Shown piece after piece: positions 62,060-64,000 of a stretch of 64,000 nt of DNA. The DNA comes from Pseudomonas sp. CC120222-01a (GTDB taxonomy: Bacteria; Pseudomonadota; Gammaproteobacteria; Pseudomonadales; Pseudomonadaceae). Position 1 is the stretch's first letter; every line of letters begins with the position of its first letter. The notes beneath the pieces were generated by a model. The model did no database searches. It was not told where the DNA came from and worked only from the letters and a program-made list of their open reading frames with translations. The position numbers and the translations under genes were made by a program. The stretch lies in NCBI RefSeq assembly GCF_003097235.1, contig NZ_QEQQ01000014.1, positions 62,001-126,000 of the forward strand, read 5' to 3'.

Positions 62060-62557
62060 ATGGTAGACGTATCGCAATTTCGCAATGCAATGGCGCTGCT
62101 CGGTGGCGCCGTATCGGTCATCACCACCGATGGCCCCGCCGGCCGCTTCGGCTTCACCGCCTCGGCGGTGTGCAGCGTGACCGACTCGCCGCCCACCTTG
62201 CTGGTGTGCATGAACCGCGCCTCGTATTCCAACGAGCAGTTCAAGGCCAATGGCGCGCTGTGCGTGAACGTGCTGGCGGGTACCCATCAGGAACTGTCGG
62301 GGGCGTTTGCCAACCGCAACCTGAACATGGACGAACGTTTTGCCGTTACCGACTGGACAGTGCTGGAGAGTGGCGCACCGGTGATGCAGGAAGCCCTGGT
62401 CAACTTCGACTGCCGGATTGCCCAGGTGCATGAGGTGGGGTCGCACAGCATCTTCTACTGCGAGATCCAGGACATCCGCCACGGCGGCGCCGATGACGGG
62501 CTGGTGTATTTCAACCGGGCCTATCACCGGGTCTGTGAATCTTCGAAAGCCTGCTGA
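62060..62557 (+). CDS. iacG: flavin reductase
   Basis: 165 residues from the ATG at 62060, 7 nt after GAGGAG; the ATG at 62054 is only 1 nt from it. Flavin reductase (HpaC/RutF-like) fold: MALLGGAVSVITTDGPAGRF, GFTASAVCSVTDSPPTLLVC, VLAGTHQELSGAFANRNLNM. It supplies reduced flavin, most likely to IacA. Last gene of the plus-strand operon. Confidence 0.93.
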   Translation: MVDVSQFRNAMALLGGAVSVITTDGPAGRFGFTASAVCSVTDSPPTLLVCMNRASYSNEQFKANGALCVNVLAGTHQELSGAFANRNLNMDERFAVTDWTVLESGAPVMQEALVNFDCRIAQVHEVGSHSIFYCEIQDIRHGGADDGLVYFNRAYHRVCESSKAC

Positions 62558-62576
62558 AACGGGGGCTGCTGTGCAG

Positions 62577-62650
62577 CCCTTTCGCGACACAAGGCCGCTC
62601 CTACAAGGGACCGCGCTCTTCTGTAGGAGCGGCCTTGTGTCGCGAAAGGG
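62577..62650. repeat. REP doublet with 29-bp perfect arms between convergent iacG and iacR
   Basis: CCCTTTCGCGACACAAGGCC and on to CTACA is repeated exactly on the other strand, with a 16-bp loop. A further GGGCCGC/GCGGCCC stem follows. Position suggests a bidirectional terminator. Confidence 0.85.
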
Positions 62651-62679
62651 CCGCAAGGCGGCCCCGGCAATCTAACGAC

Positions 62680-63159
62680 TTACAAGGTCTCAAGATTGTG
62701 GAACACCACTTCGAGCATCTTGTTCAACCGCTGCACCTGCGCCTCGGTCAGCCCCTTGAAGCTGCGCTGGAACAGTTCACGAGTCACATCCTGCATGCGT
62801 TCGATGTTCTGCAGGCCGACCTCGGTGATGCGCACCTGGGTCACGCGCCCGTCTTCAGGGCTGGGCGCGGTGTCGACCAGGCCATCTTCCTTCATGCGGT
62901 AGACGATCTTGGTGATGGTCGACAGCTTGGCGATGGCGTGGGTGGAGATCTCGGAAATGCTCGATTCACCGTTCTCGTTGAGGATCCACAGCACGCGCCA
63001 GCGCGGCACGTCGAGGTCGACCTTCTTCAGCAGACGTTCCATGTTCTGGGTGTAGCGGCCGTGCACACGGGCCAGCCAGTAGAAGGGGAAATCTTCCTTG
63101 CGAAATTCATCGCTGGCCGGGTCGTGATGGCTGTGGCCTTTGTTTTTCGAAGTGCTCAT
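62680..63159 (-). CDS. iacR: MarR-family repressor of the iac genes
   Basis: 159 residues: LDVPRWRVLWILNENGESSI, SEISTHAIAKLSTITKIVYR and the wing SPEDGRVTQVRITEVG. IacR in P. putida 1290 and relatives is a MarR-type repressor relieved by IAA or a metabolite. It lies between iacG and iacH, convergent to the former and divergent from the latter, as in known iac loci. Confidence 0.93.
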   Translation of the reverse strand: MSTSKNKGHSHHDPASDEFRKEDFPFYWLARVHGRYTQNMERLLKKVDLDVPRWRVLWILNENGESSISEISTHAIAKLSTITKIVYRMKEDGLVDTAPSPEDGRVTQVRITEVGLQNIERMQDVTRELFQRSFKGLTEAQVQRLNKMLEVVFHNLETL

Positions 63160-63333
63160 CGATTCACTACTTGTGCGGAAATAGTCGCGACATCATAGAC
63201 CTTTCCGCGCATTTGACCACCGCAACCGTGTCAGGGATTACGGGAATGTTCAGTTGATATTTCCAGTAATTGATCCACATGTTCATGGCTGGGCCACGGT
63301 CCGGCATCCATTCTTGAAAAGGGCTCCACGAAA

Positions 63334-64000
63334 ATGACAATCATAGTAGAAACCCTTGATCTGGGCGGCAGCGGCCCCCGGGTCGTGGTCAAGGACACCA
63401 TCGACGTCGCCGGTACCGCGACCCGCGCCAGCAGCCAGGCGCTGGAGCACGCGCCGCTGGCCGAGCGGCATGCCGAAGTGGTCAGCCAGTTGCTGGCCAA
63501 CGGCGCGCGGCTGACCGGCAAGGTCAGCCTGCATGAGCTGGCGTTCGGCACCACCGGCATCAACCACTACACCGGCACAGCGGCCAACCCACGCTTCCCA
63601 GGCCGTATTCCGGGCGGCTCTTCCAGCGGTTCGGCGGCAGCAGTGGCTGCCGGCCTGGCCGACTTCAGCCTGGGCACCGACACCGGTGGCTCGGTGCGTG
63701 TACCGGCCTGCTGCTGCGGCGTGTTCGGCCTCAAGCCGACCTTTGGCCGGGTCAGCCGCAAAGGCGTGATGCCGGCACACACCAGCCTCGACTGCGTCGG
63801 CCCGTTTGCCGCGAGCCTGCCGATGCTGGTGCGGGCGATGACCCTGATCGACCCGACCTTCACCCCGGCGCAGGTCCCGGCCAGGGCCCGTATCGGCGTG
63901 CTGCGGGTCACCGCCGAGGCGGCGATCCACAAGGTGGTGCAGGGCGCCCTGACGGCCAGCGGCCTGGCGCTGGGCAATGTCGAGCTCAAGCATTTCGGCG
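63334..64000 (+). CDS. iacH: amidase-signature hydrolase of the IAA pathway (partial, right edge)
   Basis: From the ATG at 63334, 222 residues run off the window. The amidase signature is clear: catalytic Lys in VVVKDTIDVAG, Ser residues in PGGSSSGSAAAVAAG and GTDTGGSVRVPA. IacH lies after iacR in known clusters and is expected to act on a late or side intermediate. The C-terminal half and the expected iacI gene lie outside the window. Confidence 0.9.
   Translation, partial: MTIIVETLDLGGSGPRVVVKDTIDVAGTATRASSQALEHAPLAERHAEVVSQLLANGARLTGKVSLHELAFGTTGINHYTGTAANPRFPGRIPGGSSSGSAAAVAAGLADFSLGTDTGGSVRVPACCCGVFGLKPTFGRVSRKGVMPAHTSLDCVGPFAASLPMLVRAMTLIDPTFTPAQVPARARIGVLRVTAEAAIHKVVQGALTASGLALGNVELKHFG

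Noticed and set aside
63231..63993. Minus-strand frames at the right edge
   Set aside because: Antisense to iacH, which is identified by the full amidase signature.

Overview
The window comes from a Pseudomonas, most likely of the P. putida group. Evidence: uniformly high GC, REP-type palindromes (GTGGGAGCGGGC... and relatives) between genes, and a gene order (ABC betaine transport, MCP, acyl-CoA dehydrogenase/ligase, LuxR-type two-component pair, EmrAB efflux, MocR, ccoG, mgtC, mvaB/liuR, pobR/pobA, ggt) that I recall, without having checked, as similar to one stretch of P. putida KT2440. No rRNA, tRNA or CRISPR array was seen.

Layout. 1-17.6 kb is mostly core metabolism: the edge of a quaternary-amine ABC transporter, a membrane-anchored subtilase of unclear role, a chemoreceptor, an Na+/H+-antiporter-family permease, an orphan FecR, a DmdC-like acyl-CoA dehydrogenase with a DmdB-like CoA ligase and a divergent sensor kinase/regulator pair, then a MarR-EmrA-EmrB efflux operon with a readable promoter/operator. 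17.65-26.1 kb is an accessory island: a large palindromic repeat element, a small secreted protein, an IS66 relic, a truncated second tla3 copy, and an orphan type VI secretion cassette on the minus strand (vgrG-tle3-tla3-PAAR) whose genes overlap by ATGA. 26.3-34.7 kb holds an SDR enzyme, two tandem paralogous hybrid sensor kinases, a MocR regulator, ccoG, a small DUF3203-like gene and mgtC. 35.3-42.7 kb holds mvaB/liuR, pobR/pobA (4-hydroxybenzoate), ggt and two LysR regulators. 42.7-46.9 kb holds a second palindromic element, an MFS exporter with a double operator, an unknown zinc-ribbon protein and a VOC protein. 46.9-51.9 kb is a DddP-type M24 enzyme (DMSP lyase family) flanked by LysR regulators and an AbrB-family permease.

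The last 12 kb is the most coherent system: catR-catBCA followed by an iac cluster (iacA-G, a convergent iacR, and the start of iacH). The Iac proteins turn the plant hormone indole-3-acetic acid into catechol, and CatA, CatB and CatC carry catechol to 3-oxoadipate enol-lactone, so hormone breakdown and ring cleavage lie side by side. With pobA this makes the window rich in plant-derived aromatic catabolism. An extra LysR gene of unknown target sits between the two operons.

Two repeat families stand out. One is a 270-bp core element with long inverted arms, present twice (5.7 kb and 49.5 kb) and showing a compensated base-pair change. The other is a roughly 750-bp palindromic element with hexamer-repeat tips, present twice (17.65 kb and 42.76 kb), one copy having a swapped arm segment.
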